Shown here in pieces: positions 16,681 through 25,906 of a DNA stretch of 50,134 nt. The notes beneath the pieces are model-generated. The model was not told the DNA's origin, did not search any database, and worked only from the letters and a program-made list of their open reading frames with translations. Source of the DNA: Pelagibacteraceae bacterium AG-349-O05 (lineage in GTDB: Bacteria > Pseudomonadota > Alphaproteobacteria > Pelagibacterales > Pelagibacteraceae); NCBI GenBank assembly GCA_003281005.1, contig QCDE01000007.1, positions 1 to 50,134 of the forward strand, read 5' to 3'. The position numbers and the translations under genes were made by a program. Every line of letters begins with the position of its first letter. Position 1 is the first letter of the stretch.

Positions 16681-19524
16681 TTAATGTAATCCTTTCAGGT
16701 CTTTTACTATGTCGTTGAATCCTGTCGCAAGTGAGGCTTTAATCATTAAATAATCATTATTATTTAAATCTTTTCTGATCAATTCAATAATTTGAGATTT
16801 GTTTAATAAAATCCGGCCTTTTTTGGCTTTTGAGATGCTCTCAAATATTATAGATGCCATTTTACCTTTCACAAATACCTTATCTATCTTGGTTTGATTA
16901 ATTATTGGAGCAATAGATTTATGAAGTTTTTTAGAATGACTACCCAGCTCTAACATGTCACCAATTAGTAAATATTTATTTGATTTTTTTGAGTTTATTT
17001 TATCAAAATTTTTTATTGATGATTTTAATGATAGAGGATTTGAATTATAACTTTGATCAATTAAATTAATTTTTTTATTATTAATTTTTACTACAGTATG
17101 GTCTCCCCTGCCTCCTGGAATTTTAAAATTAAGAAAAATATTTTCATTAAGTTTAAATATATTTTTATAAATACTAATAACTGCTAAAGCAGAAAGTGTA
17201 TTATATATATTGTTTTGAAAATCATTTGATAATGTGAAATACTTTTTTTTATTATTTAATCTAACATTAATTCTAAATTTTTTACCAAAGTGCTTTATAT
17301 TAATTAATTTAATATTTGCTTTCTGACTTTTAATACCAAAAGAAACTACTTTAATTTTATTTTCTTTGGCAATTTTTTTATGCAATTGAAAAAAATTATC
17401 ATCTGCATTCAATACAATATAACCATAAGGTTTAATATTGTTAATAATTTCAGATTTTGCCAAAGCAATCTGTTTAATATTTTTAAAATTTTTAGCATGT
17501 GCATAATTTATATTTGTTATTACTCCAACATCTGGTTGTATTATTTTGGATAAATAATCAATTTCACCTTTTTTATCCATTCCAACTTCTAAAATTCCAA
17601 ATTCATCATTTTGTTTTAAATTAAAAAGACTCAAAGGAACTCCAAATTTATTGTTATAAGATTTTAGAGAAATACTAACTTTTGAAATTTTACCTAATAC
17701 ATTGCCCAGCAATTCTTTAAGTGTAGTTTTGCCACAACTACCTGTAATCGCTATAATATTTGTATCAATACTTTTTCTAAAAGTTTTCGAAATATCTGTT
17801 AGGAATTTTAAAGTATTTTTTACTTTGATCTGGCGATTTTTATTTAAGTTATTTTGGATTTTGTTTACTACAGCTAACGATGCTTTTCTCTTGAATGATT
17901 GTGCAACATATTTATTGCCATCATTTTTTTTTCCTCTAATAGCAAAAAAAATATCGTTTTTAGTAACTTCTTGAGAATTAATTCTTGCCGTTTTTAAAGT
18001 TATGGAGGTAGATAATTTTTTAATTTTAACTGCCTCTTTAACCACATTTAATTTTAAATTATTTGATAAATTATTATTTTTATTCTTAATAGCATTTAAA
18101 ATTACTTTTCTATCGGAAAAGAAAATTTTCTTATTTCCAATATCTTGAGTTTTCTCATGGCCTTTTCCAGCAACTAACAAAATATCACCTGAATTCAAAT
18201 TATGAATAGCTTGTTTTATTGCTATTGCTCTATTAGCAATTTCAGTAATTCTTTTTTGTTTAATACCTTTTTTTATATCTCTTCTTATTTTTTGAGGATT
18301 TTCAAATCTAGGATTATCATTTGTAAGAATGATACTGTCTGAAAAATCACTAGCTACTTTCCCCATTTTTGATCTTTTATTTTGATCTCTATTTCCGCCA
18401 CAACCAAATAGCACTGTGATTGCTTTATTAGGAAATTGTTCTCTAAGATTTAAAAGACAGGATTTTAAAGCATCAGGAGTATGAGCATAATCAAGAATTA
18501 CTTTTGATTTATTTTTTATTTTACCAATTTTTTCAAACCTTCCCTCAACTGGTTTTAATTTTGGAATTGTATTTAAAATTTTATCTAAATTAATACCACT
18601 ATATTTTGCTGCAATTATTGCCATCAAAACATTTTTTAATTGTATTTTTCCAATTAAATTTAAATTTATATTTGTTATTGATCTATTTAATTTAATTCTA
18701 AGAAATTGACCTTCTCCTTTAAAGTTATGAGATAAAAGCTCTAGATTATTTTTTTCATTATTTAGTGTATGCAATTTTAATTTCTTATTAATTGCAATTT
18801 TTTTTATTTTTTTAAACTCAGGTATTAATTGATCTGTAATTATATTCCCTCTTTTTGAGATTAGTTTTTCAAATAAATAAAGTTTTGCTTTTAAATAATT
18901 TTTTAAATTTTTATGATAATCAAGATGATCATGGGATAGATTGGTAAATATACCTGAATTAAACTTTAAACCATCTAATCTATTTTGCTTTAAACCATGG
19001 CTGGAGGCTTCCATGATTACATTTTCTATTTTTTGATTTTTTAACTTGCTTAATATTTTAGCCAATTTGATTGGATCTATTGTAGTATTAGATAAATTCA
19101 AATTAATACTTTTTGATTTAACACCTAATGTACCAACTGAAGCAACTTTTTTATTATTTAATTTTAATATTTGATAATAAAAATCAGCAACTGATGATTT
19201 TCCATTTGTACCAGTAACTGCAATTAAATTTTTTGGTTTTTTATTATAAATTTTAAAAGCAGTTTCAGCTAATAATTTTCTTACATTCTTTGTATGAATA
19301 TATAAAATTCCATTTTGGAATTGATTTGTTTTTCTTTCGGTTACAATAATTTTTGATCCTTTTTTAATTGCTTTCGGAATAAATTTATTACCATCAATAC
19401 TATTTCCTTTGATCGCAAAAAAAATATTATTTTTTTTTATACTCTTCGTGTTAAATGAAATTCCTGAAAAAGAAAAATTTCTATAATTATTATTTATGTT
19501 ATGAAAGTAGTTTCCTAGAAGCAT
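16681..19524 (-). CDS. murEF: MurE-MurF fusion: meso-DAP ligase plus D-Ala-D-Ala ligase
   Basis: A single 947-residue frame holds two complete Mur ligases with no stop between them. The MurE half (about 1-480) has the ATP loop VTGTNGKSS (103-111), EASSHGLKQ, LSHDHLDYH and the specificity motif DNPR (403-406), which in the family marks meso-diaminopimelate addition. The MurF half (about 500-947) has its own UDP-binding start (LKTARINSQEVTKNDIFFAIRG), ATP loop ITGSCGKTTLKELL (593-606), EVGMDKKGEI, PGGRGD and DQSYNSNPLS. The linker, about 481-500, is Asn/Lys-rich and contains two NN(N)L repeats. A fusion would couple two consecutive cytosolic steps (tripeptide then pentapeptide). It is two bases from ftsI and abuts mraY. 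Such fusions are known in a few proteobacteria. Confidence 0.95.
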   Translation of the reverse strand: MLLGNYFHNINNNYRNFSFSGISFNTKSIKKNNIFFAIKGNSIDGNKFIPKAIKKGSKIIVTERKTNQFQNGILYIHTKNVRKLLAETAFKIYNKKPKNLIAVTGTNGKSSVADFYYQILKLNNKKVASVGTLGVKSKSINLNLSNTTIDPIKLAKILSKLKNQKIENVIMEASSHGLKQNRLDGLKFNSGIFTNLSHDHLDYHKNLKNYLKAKLYLFEKLISKRGNIITDQLIPEFKKIKKIAINKKLKLHTLNNEKNNLELLSHNFKGEGQFLRIKLNRSITNINLNLIGKIQLKNVLMAIIAAKYSGINLDKILNTIPKLKPVEGRFEKIGKIKNKSKVILDYAHTPDALKSCLLNLREQFPNKAITVLFGCGGNRDQNKRSKMGKVASDFSDSIILTNDNPRFENPQKIRRDIKKGIKQKRITEIANRAIAIKQAIHNLNSGDILLVAGKGHEKTQDIGNKKIFFSDRKVILNAIKNKNNNLSNNLKLNVVKEAVKIKKLSTSITLKTARINSQEVTKNDIFFAIRGKKNDGNKYVAQSFKRKASLAVVNKIQNNLNKNRQIKVKNTLKFLTDISKTFRKSIDTNIIAITGSCGKTTLKELLGNVLGKISKVSISLKSYNNKFGVPLSLFNLKQNDEFGILEVGMDKKGEIDYLSKIIQPDVGVITNINYAHAKNFKNIKQIALAKSEIINNIKPYGYIVLNADDNFFQLHKKIAKENKIKVVSFGIKSQKANIKLINIKHFGKKFRINVRLNNKKKYFTLSNDFQNNIYNTLSALAVISIYKNIFKLNENIFLNFKIPGGRGDHTVVKINNKKINLIDQSYNSNPLSLKSSIKNFDKINSKKSNKYLLIGDMLELGSHSKKLHKSIAPIINQTKIDKVFVKGKMASIIFESISKAKKGRILLNKSQIIELIRKDLNNNDYLMIKASLATGFNDIVKDLKGLH

Positions 19525-19526
19525 AA

Positions 19527-21218
19527 TTAATTAAACTCTATATATTTTGTGGCTAAAATAGGCCCAATTTTATCTATGACCTTTCCTGCTACCTCTACTG
19601 AGGTCCAGCCAGCAGTATTATAAAGTGTACCCTTCCACCCTCCTTTACGATGTCTATACTTATAATAATAATCTTTAGATTTTTTTGGAGTATCTAGCAT
19701 AACAACAAAAACAAATTGTGGATTTGATGTTGGAAAAATAGAAGCAAAAGTATTTATCTTTGCCTCAGAATATGCTCCTCCCTCAGGTTGATCAGCGGTT
19801 CCTGTTTTTCCACCAATTTCGTAATTTTGAACATCTGCAAATTTAGCTGTCCCTTCCTCAGTATTTACAATTTTTCTTAATGCGCTAACAACTTGTTCTG
19901 AAATACCTCTGTTTAATATTCTTTCATTTTTTTTATTAAAGTTATTTTCTTTATAAATTAATGTTGGCTTAATTTCATAACCACCATTTGATAAAATAGA
20001 ATAACCTTTTGCTAATTGAAGAATTGTAGTTGCTATTCCGTGTCCAAAAGAAGCTGTAGCCAATCTGCATTTTCCAAAATCATAATTTTTTTGAGGAGCA
20101 ACTTCTTCAATATCAAAATCAATATCACTTAACACGCCAACTTTTTCTAAAAATAATTTAAATTTTTCTGAGCCAACTTTTTGGGCAATTTTTACTGATC
20201 CTATATTTCCAGATCTAACTAAAATTTGCTCTGCAGTTAAATCTGATGGTATTTCATTGTCGTACTCACCTATTCTGTATTTGTCACATTTAATTGATTT
20301 GGGTAAATCAATAAATTCAGTATCTGGTTTAATTACCTTTTCATTTAAGGCGCTAGCAAAAGTAAATGCTTTAAATACAGATCCAAGTTCATATGTTCCT
20401 TTAGTTACCCTGTTAATATAATTTACATCTGTAATATTTTGTCGCTCATTTGGATTAAAATCTGGCAAGGAAACTAATGATAAAATATTGCCACTATTAA
20501 CATCCATTAAAATGGCTGCACTACCTTTGCTTTTAAAAATTTCCTGATATTTAATTAATTCTTTTCTAATTAAAAATTGAACATCTTTATCTAAGGTAAG
20601 TTTAATGGACTCTTTTGATTTTCTAAGTTTATCATTTAACGATTTTTCTAATCCTGAAATACCATTATTATCATCATCTATCTGACCTAAAACATGACTA
20701 AAAAGATTTTTTTGTGGATACATTCTTAATACTCTTTCTTCTGGAACCAAAGATTTATCCCCTAATTTCATTATTTTTTCAAAATTTTCCTCTGAAATTT
20801 TCTTCTCTAAATAAAAAAATTTCTTAGTTTTTATTTTTTTTTTAATTTCATCAAAATTTTTATCAGGAAAGATAATATTTAAACTTAGAAGTAATTTTTT
20901 TTCATTTATTATATCGGAAGTTTTTAAACCAATATCAATCGATTTAACTGTCTTAGCTAAATAATTTCCATTAATATCTATGATGTCTGCTCGATAAAGC
21001 TGATTTTTAGATACAGGGAAATTATTTATTTTTTCTAATTTACTCTTTCGTGAACCTAAGTGGACTAGGTGTATTGTGAAAATTAAATATATAATAAAAA
21101 AAACAAAAAAAATAAAAGCTACACGATTAAATTGAATATTTAATCCACTCTTTTTTTTTTTAAAAACGAAATCACTTTTATAATCTTCTATGTTTAATTT
21201 AGATTTATTATCAGACAT
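19527..21218 (-). CDS. ftsI: Septal transpeptidase FtsI (PBP3)
   Basis: Class B penicillin-binding protein cross-linking septal peptidoglycan. It has a cytoplasmic tail, a single membrane anchor (about residues 32-52), an N-terminal dimerisation domain and a transpeptidase domain. The three active-site motifs are SVFK (nucleophile Ser280, Lys283), SGN (336-338) and KTG (471-473, GGKTGTADQ). At 563 residues it is close to E. coli FtsI (588). Its start overlaps the ftsL stop by one base, as befits two interacting membrane proteins. Confidence 0.96.
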   Translation of the reverse strand: MSDNKSKLNIEDYKSDFVFKKKKSGLNIQFNRVAFIFFVFFIIYLIFTIHLVHLGSRKSKLEKINNFPVSKNQLYRADIIDINGNYLAKTVKSIDIGLKTSDIINEKKLLLSLNIIFPDKNFDEIKKKIKTKKFFYLEKKISEENFEKIMKLGDKSLVPEERVLRMYPQKNLFSHVLGQIDDDNNGISGLEKSLNDKLRKSKESIKLTLDKDVQFLIRKELIKYQEIFKSKGSAAILMDVNSGNILSLVSLPDFNPNERQNITDVNYINRVTKGTYELGSVFKAFTFASALNEKVIKPDTEFIDLPKSIKCDKYRIGEYDNEIPSDLTAEQILVRSGNIGSVKIAQKVGSEKFKLFLEKVGVLSDIDFDIEEVAPQKNYDFGKCRLATASFGHGIATTILQLAKGYSILSNGGYEIKPTLIYKENNFNKKNERILNRGISEQVVSALRKIVNTEEGTAKFADVQNYEIGGKTGTADQPEGGAYSEAKINTFASIFPTSNPQFVFVVMLDTPKKSKDYYYKYRHRKGGWKGTLYNTAGWTSVEVAGKVIDKIGPILATKYIEFN

Positions 21219-21523
21219 TAATCTTTAATAATTTGAAAATTTTCGATCTTATTTATATCATCTGAAATATTGTAGATTTTTATATCGTTTATATTTTTTT
21301 GAATTAATTCATCCTCAAAATACTGTGATTGATATTCAAGTAATCTTTCTGCAGAACTTAAATATTCATACTCTAAGGATATATTTTCAAATTCAGATTT
21401 TAAAACTCTTATATTCTCATTTATTGAAAATATTTCATCTTCAATCTGTTTGGTGGTATTTTTTATTATTGCAGTTGATAAAACTAAAACAAAAATTACA
21501 GCTGCTAGAACAAATTTTTTCAT
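21218..21523 (-). CDS. ftsL: Cell division protein FtsL
   Basis: Small bitopic divisome protein of 101 residues with a positively charged start, one transmembrane helix (about 3-20, [18 protein letters not shown]) and a heptad-like coiled coil (about 25-75), followed by a short polar tail. The family has almost no sequence conservation, so the call rests on size, topology, coiled coil and position between rsmH (4 bp ATGA overlap) and ftsI. Confidence 0.85.
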   Translation of the reverse strand: MKKFVLAAVIFVLVLSTAIIKNTTKQIEDEIFSINENIRVLKSEFENISLEYEYLSSAERLLEYQSQYFEDELIQKNINDIKIYNISDDINKIENFQIIKD

Positions 21524-22530
21524 AATTTGTCTCCATAATTTTCAATTTCAATATAATTTTTAAACTGCTCCTCTATATCTGTATCAAAATTATAAAAATC
21601 AGTTTTTTTTATTGCATATCTAAATTTAGCAGATCTGGATGGTGGATTTTCAATTATCTCTTCATCCGAAGGTGTTATTGGTTTTTTTTGTATTAAGTTA
21701 AATAATGTATCTGCTTGTTTTACAACAGGACTATATCGTGAAATACTTATATTTTCGGAGAGACTTTTAAAAAAATATTTTACTATTTTGTCCTCTAAAG
21801 AATGAAATGTAACTACCCCTAAAATCCCTCCTTTTTTTAAAACTTTAGTAGCATTAATAAGTCCAAAAATTAGCTCACTTATTTCTTTATTTACAAATAT
21901 TCTAAGAGCCTGAAATACCTTGGTTGCATTATGAACTTTAAAATTTTTCCTTTTTTTTGATTTGTCAATAATTTCTACTAATGATTTAGTATCAATTTTA
22001 TTTTTAGATCTCTCCTTTATAATATTTCTTGAAATATATTTTGCTTCTTTTTCATCACCAAAAAATTTAAAAATTTTTTCTAATTCCTTTTCATCAAGTT
22101 TATTAATTGCATCATCTGCTGAATAACTATTTAATCCCAGACACATATTTAATTGACCATCAGCATCGAAGGATAATCCTTTTTGTGAGTCTTTAATTTG
22201 AGTGTAGGAATAACCAAGATCGAAAATTACTCCTCTTATATTTTCGTTTTTAAGCTTTAAATTATTTAACTGACTAAATTTAATATTTTTAAAAATAAAT
22301 CTATCTTCAAAGTTTTCTTTTAATTGAATAGCAATTTTTTCACTCTCTTTATCTCTATCAAGAGCTATTACTTTTGTATTTTTAAAATCTAAAATTTTTT
22401 TGGAATAACCGCCTTGACCGAAAGTACAATCGATAAATGTGCCACCATGTTGAGGGGAAATAACGCTAATAATTTCTTTTAGCAGTACCGGATAATGCTT
22501 TTGCATTTTCGGTACTATGGTGGCGTCCAT
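21520..22530 (-). CDS. rsmH: 16S rRNA (cytosine-1402-N4) methyltransferase RsmH
   Basis: SAM-dependent methyltransferase modifying C1402 in the decoding centre of 16S rRNA. Visible motifs are the N-terminal [13 protein letters not shown]-binding [52 protein letters not shown] and the C-terminal [14 protein letters not shown]. The usual GLSFRxDGPLDMRM region reads [14 protein letters not shown], a mild divergence. Length 336 is slightly long because of a C-terminal extension after residue 310. It follows ftsZ by 18 bp and overlaps ftsL; in most genomes it directly follows mraZ. Confidence 0.95.
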   Translation of the reverse strand: MDATIVPKMQKHYPVLLKEIISVISPQHGGTFIDCTFGQGGYSKKILDFKNTKVIALDRDKESEKIAIQLKENFEDRFIFKNIKFSQLNNLKLKNENIRGVIFDLGYSYTQIKDSQKGLSFDADGQLNMCLGLNSYSADDAINKLDEKELEKIFKFFGDEKEAKYISRNIIKERSKNKIDTKSLVEIIDKSKKRKNFKVHNATKVFQALRIFVNKEISELIFGLINATKVLKKGGILGVVTFHSLEDKIVKYFFKSLSENISISRYSPVVKQADTLFNLIQKKPITPSDEEIIENPPSRSAKFRYAIKKTDFYNFDTDIEEQFKNYIEIENYGDKL

Positions 22531-22548
22531 TTATCTCTCGGAAGACCA

Positions 22549-24030
22549 TTAATTTTTTTGTCTTCTTAAGAATGCTGGAATCTCAAGATCATCTTCTTCA
22601 TCTTTGTCAGAAGATAAAAGCTCCTCTGAACTTGAGCTTTCATTTTCTGAACTGAATAAATCTGGTGCATCAGAATCGACTCCAAATTCTTTTAGATCAT
22701 TAGAAACCTCTTCATCAACATTGTTTTCCTGAATTTCTTCATTAGTAGTTTCCATTGCCTCTTGAGCAAAAGATTTTTCCATTTCATTAACTATATTGTC
22801 CTCAACTATACTTTCACTTTCAGCACTATAATTTTGGAAAACTTCCTCACTCGTCATTTGACTATGAGAACTTTCATTTTGTTGCTCTTGGATAATCTCG
22901 TTTTCGAGTTTTAAAGCATTAGCACCATGTGTAATGGGGTTTGATGTTGTTTTATTTGAAAAATTAAAAGATTGAGATGATCCCATGTTTGAAAAATCAG
23001 AATAACCTGGGTTACGGTTTTGAATTCGATGAACCATGTTTACAACAGATTTTGACTCGGGTTGCTGACCATCTAATGAGGTTGCAACAATTGAAACTCT
23101 CATCTTGCCGTCTAATTCTGTATCGGTTATAGCTCCAATAATTAACTCTGCTTCAGGATCAACTTCAGCTCTTACTTTATTTACAGCTTCATCAACTTCA
23201 AAAAGTTTAAGATCTTTACCGCCAGTAATATTTACCAATAAACCTTTTGCTCCTTTTAAAGTGTAATCATCTATCAATGGGTTACTAATTGCCATTTCTG
23301 CAGCTTTTAGAGCTCTACCTTCTCCTTCAGCTTCTCCAGTTCCCATCATAGCTTTACCCATTGCTGCCATTACAGTTTCAACATCAGCAAAATCTAAATT
23401 GATTAAACCAGGTCTAACCATTAGATCAGTTATACTTTGAACACCATGCATTAAAACGTTATTTGAAAGGTTAAAGGACTCTTCAAAAGTTGTTTGTTCG
23501 TTAGCTATTTTAAATAAGTTTTGGTTAGGAATAACAATTATTGTATCTACATGTTTTCTTAACTCTTCTAAACCTTGTTGTGCTCTTCTCATTCTAGAGG
23601 GGCCTTCATATAAAAATGGAAGAGTCACAACACCTACAGTTAAGATATTTAATTCTTTAGCAGCTCTTGCGATGACATGAGCCGCACCAGTACCCGTTCC
23701 ACCACCCATACCAGCTGCAATAAACACCATGTTTGCACCCTGAAGTGTATTTACAATTTCATTTAAAGATTCATCAGCAGCTGCTTGACCTATATCAAGT
23801 TTTGCACCTGCTCCCAAACCTTTTGTTAAATTTAAGCCAATTTGAATTCTTGTTTTTGCTTTACTAAGCTTCAAATCTTGAGCATCAGTATTTACTGCAA
23901 TAAATTCTACTCCTTGTAGATTATTTTCTATCATTTCGTTAATTGCATTTCCGCCAGCTCCACCAACTCCTAAAACTAGTAGTCGTGGTTGTAGCTCTTT
24001 TATCTCAGGCGCTTTAAAGTTAATTGTCAT
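22549..24030 (-). CDS. ftsZ: Cell division GTPase FtsZ
   Basis: Tubulin homologue forming the Z ring. It has the GTP-binding loop [12 protein letters not shown] (20-31), the tubulin signature GGGTGTG (109-115) and the synergy loop [11 protein letters not shown]. After residue about 320 there is a long acidic, Ser/Glu-rich linker, then the conserved C-terminal peptide EIPAFLRRQ, the site that in other bacteria binds FtsA, ZipA and other partners. Total 493 residues, long as in other alphaproteobacteria. It is the second gene of the cluster, 10 bp after mraZ, with a good ribosome site (AGGGG at about 24038-24042). Its usual position next to ftsA is empty here. Codon use is richer in GC than its neighbours, as expected for a highly expressed gene. 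Confidence 0.97.
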   Translation of the reverse strand: MTINFKAPEIKELQPRLLVLGVGGAGGNAINEMIENNLQGVEFIAVNTDAQDLKLSKAKTRIQIGLNLTKGLGAGAKLDIGQAAADESLNEIVNTLQGANMVFIAAGMGGGTGTGAAHVIARAAKELNILTVGVVTLPFLYEGPSRMRRAQQGLEELRKHVDTIIVIPNQNLFKIANEQTTFEESFNLSNNVLMHGVQSITDLMVRPGLINLDFADVETVMAAMGKAMMGTGEAEGEGRALKAAEMAISNPLIDDYTLKGAKGLLVNITGGKDLKLFEVDEAVNKVRAEVDPEAELIIGAITDTELDGKMRVSIVATSLDGQQPESKSVVNMVHRIQNRNPGYSDFSNMGSSQSFNFSNKTTSNPITHGANALKLENEIIQEQQNESSHSQMTSEEVFQNYSAESESIVEDNIVNEMEKSFAQEAMETTNEEIQENNVDEEVSNDLKEFGVDSDAPDLFSSENESSSSEELLSSDKDEEDDLEIPAFLRRQKN

Positions 24031-24040
24031 CTTTTATCCC

Positions 24041-24499
24041 CTATTGTTTGTTATGTTGAAGCTCCCATTTAAGATTGCCACGATTAATATTTGCTTTTTT
24101 CCTCGCTGTTATCTTAAATTTTTCAAATGCTGTTGGTTCCCATATTTGAAATGTTTGGCCTTGACCAACAAACAACATGCTATTTTTTATTTTCGCATGT
24201 TTTAATAATTTTGATGAAAGTAAAATTCTGCCCTCACTATCAAATTGTAAATTTATACTTTCTGCTAATATTGATGTTGCAAAATAATCTCTTTTTTCCT
24301 CAAATGGATTTAAAGAATCAATTGCTGAAGAAATTTTTTCAATTCTATCTTGAGAACAAGCTTCTATGGAGGAGTTATTAAATGATGGATAACAAATAAC
24401 ACCATTGTAACCTAAGTTTGATAAATGTGACCTAAAACTAGCAGGCACAGATACTCTCCCTTTTTTGTCTAATTTGTTTTCGAATGTTGATAAAAACAT
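24041..24499 (-). CDS. mraZ: Transcriptional regulator MraZ
   Basis: DNA-binding repressor of the dcw cluster with two tandem SpoVT/AbrB-like MraZ domains. The two DXXXR motifs are seen in DKKGRVSVPASFR (about residue 11-23) and DSEGRILLSSKL (about 85-97). Length 152 residues is typical. First gene of the division run. Directly upstream are a strong promoter and a set of GGG/CCC triplets spaced 9-10 bp apart, resembling known MraZ boxes, so autoregulation is likely. Confidence 0.93.
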   Translation of the reverse strand: MFLSTFENKLDKKGRVSVPASFRSHLSNLGYNGVICYPSFNNSSIEACSQDRIEKISSAIDSLNPFEEKRDYFATSILAESINLQFDSEGRILLSSKLLKHAKIKNSMLFVGQGQTFQIWEPTAFEKFKITARKKANINRGNLKWELQHNKQ

Positions 24500-24509
24500 A
24501 AAACATAAA

Positions 24510-24554
24510 TCCCTTTATTCCCTTATAAATGGGAATTTATGGGATATTATGGGT
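24510..24554. promoter_or_regulatory. Probable MraZ operator: five GGG/CCC triplets, 9-10 bp period
   Basis: On the + strand CCC occurs at 24511-24513 and 24520-24522, and TGGG(A) at 24530-24534, 24540-24544 and 24550-24553, giving spacings of 9, 11, 10 and 10 bp. The E. coli MraZ operator is built from TGGGN repeats with 5-nt spacers, also a 10 bp period. The array here covers the -10 element, the expected transcription start and the leader of mraZ, so binding would block RNA polymerase. The mixed orientation (three repeats on one strand, two on the other) is unusual. Pattern seen directly; function inferred from the family and position. Confidence 0.75.
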
Positions 24555-24572
24555 TTTACAACTACACGTCAA
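24544..24572 (-). promoter_or_regulatory. Sigma70-type promoter of mraZ and the division cluster
   Basis: On the minus strand TTGACG (24572-24567) is followed by a 17-nt spacer and TAATAT (24549-24544), close to consensus. Transcription would start near 24537, leaving a leader of about 38 nt before the mraZ ATG at 24499. MraZ-like repeats overlap the spacer, the -10 and the start. Confidence 0.75.
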
Positions 24573-24672
24573 TACCTATTATTTATGTAATATCATTAAT
24601 AAGAAAGAAAATAGATACTGATACTTTAAAACGAGAACAAACTAAGAAACTTGTAGTGATATTTTGATTTGA

Positions 24673-25032
24673 AGTGCCAGATAAACTATAAGCCGGGTTC
24701 TGTCATTTAAACCTATCATTTGTCTAGGCTTAAGATCACTCTTAAGCTCAAGCAACTAACCCTGATGACTAGCCAAGGACGGCTTTTAGTTTTAAAACAA
24801 TGTCATCTCTACTTAGTCTTGCTCCCAGTGGGGTTTTCCAGCGTTCATTGTTACCAATAGAACCGGTGCGCTCTTACCACACCTTTTCACCCTTGCCATG
24901 TTATGGCGGTTTATTTTCTGTGGCACTATCCCTAGGGTCTCCCCCGCCAGGTATTACCTGGCACTGTGTCCTTGTAGAGCCCGGACTTTCCTCTTTAAGC
25001 AAACTTAAAGCGATAAGTCATTTATCTGGCTC
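24673..25032 (-). ncRNA. rnpB: RNase P RNA (rnpB)
   Basis: Catalytic RNA that trims tRNA 5' leaders. Read on the minus strand, the conserved 5' core AGAGGAAAGTCCGGGC is near 24990 and the conserved 3' core ACAGAACCCGGCTTAT near 24700. Helix P1 is visible as a perfect 10 bp pairing of GCCAGATAAA (25030-25021) with TTTATCTGGC (24685-24676), which fixes both ends to within a few bases. Internal bacterial A-type elements such as the GTGCGGTAAGAG-like region (CGGTAAGAGCGCACC-type, rc of 24866-24880) also match. Length about 355-360 nt. It runs in the direction of mraZ; I see no clear hairpin terminator after it. An 85-residue open frame on the opposite strand is spurious. Confidence 0.95.
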
Positions 25033-25036
25033 ATTC

Positions 25037-25064
25037 AATCTATTACTTAAGTTATAATTTTCAA
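25037..25064 (-). promoter_or_regulatory. Probable rnpB promoter
   Basis: Minus strand TTGAAA (25064-25059), 16-nt spacer, TAGATT (25042-25037). The predicted start, about 25030, coincides with the first base of the P1 helix of the RNase P RNA, which supports the call. The -35 region lies in the spacer between ampD and rnpB. Confidence 0.55.
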
Positions 25065-25071
25065 GTAAAAA

Positions 25072-25803
25072 TTATTTAAATTTTTTAACTAAATTTTTAC
25101 TAATTATTAAGCATTCCTCATCAATAATGCCATTTATTAACTCTTGCCTAAATCTTCTTTGAAAAGCGAATGTAAGTAAGTTTGAATATTTGATTTTTTT
25201 TTTATTTAAATTTTTTGCATAACCCAATTTATATAAATTTTTAATAAAATAATTTTTTTGTATTTCTGTAATTCTTTGATTTCTTGTTCTCATAAGTTTT
25301 CTTGAATTTAAACTGTGCCAAATACCTATTTTTCTTTTTGATAAAAAGTGCCATGGAAATTTCTCCCCAGGATCTTTTTTTCTGTCCGGAGAAATATCTG
25401 AATGACCTAATATACATTTAGATTTGATTTTATATTTTTTTATAAGAAATTTACTTAATTTCAAAATTGAATTAATTTGTTTTTGTGTAAATTTGTTATA
25501 TTTGAATTCATGCCCAGGATTGCTTATTTCAATTCCTAAAGAATGCTTATTAAGGGATTTAAAATTTTTCCAGAACGATACTCCAGCGTGCCACGAAATA
25601 TATAAATCAGGAACTAATGTTAATATTTCACCATTTTTTTTAATTAAATAATGGCTGCTGACTTTAGTTCCTTGGCTGGTTAATTTTTTAATTGCATCAG
25701 TTTCTTTTTTCATTCCTGTATAATGAAAAACAATGAATTTAATTTCCTTTTTTTTTCTCTTTTTTATGTCAAAATTAGGAGAGTAATTTAGAGTTGTATT
25801 CAT
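25072..25803 (-). CDS. AmpD/AmiD-type N-acetylmuramoyl-L-alanine amidase with peptidoglycan-binding domain
   Basis: Amidase_2 family zinc amidase cleaving the MurNAc-L-Ala bond of muropeptides. Zinc ligands are suggested by His in IVFHYTGM (about 28), His in ILGHSDISPDRKKDPGEKF and the Asp of KDPG. SLGIEISNPG and SSHYLIKKNGEI are further family motifs. The C-terminal third (ITEIQKNYFIKNLYKLGY..., AFQRRFRQELINGIIDEE) looks like a peptidoglycan-binding_1 domain, as in E. coli AmiD rather than AmpD. No signal peptide is seen, so a cytosolic recycling role (AmpD-like) is more likely than an outer-membrane one. Length 243 residues. Located just upstream of rnpB and divergent from mlaA. Confidence 0.88.
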   Translation of the reverse strand: MNTTLNYSPNFDIKKRKKKEIKFIVFHYTGMKKETDAIKKLTSQGTKVSSHYLIKKNGEILTLVPDLYISWHAGVSFWKNFKSLNKHSLGIEISNPGHEFKYNKFTQKQINSILKLSKFLIKKYKIKSKCILGHSDISPDRKKDPGEKFPWHFLSKRKIGIWHSLNSRKLMRTRNQRITEIQKNYFIKNLYKLGYAKNLNKKKIKYSNLLTFAFQRRFRQELINGIIDEECLIISKNLVKKFK

Positions 25804-25871
25804 AAAAATTAACGTTTAAATTTTGGCTATTTATAAACACTTTATAGACATTTTTTTAAATTAAATCTTAT

Positions 25872-25901
25872 TTTACAAATGATAACTAAATATTATATAA
25901 T
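25872..25901 (+). promoter_or_regulatory. Probable mlaA promoter, giving a leaderless or near-leaderless mRNA
   Basis: TTTACA (25872-25877), 18-nt spacer and perfect TATAAT (25896-25901). The expected start, about 25907-25908, coincides with the ATG of mlaA at 25907. No Shine-Dalgarno sequence precedes that ATG, consistent with leaderless initiation. Confidence 0.5.
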
Positions 25902-25906
25902 TAAAT

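Noticed and set aside
17702..17974. 90-residue plus-strand frame within murEF
   Set aside because: Antisense to the highly conserved MurF ATP-binding region; the apparent hydrophobicity comes from reverse-complemented Lys/Asn codons.
24554..24672. Possible rho-independent terminator for rnpB
   Set aside because: No GC-rich hairpin followed by a T run is visible on the minus strand; the stretch holds the mraZ promoter and otherwise plain AT-rich sequence.
24800..25057. 85-residue plus-strand open frame
   Set aside because: It is antisense to the RNase P RNA gene, whose conserved cores and P1 helix are clear; such frames are a classic false call.
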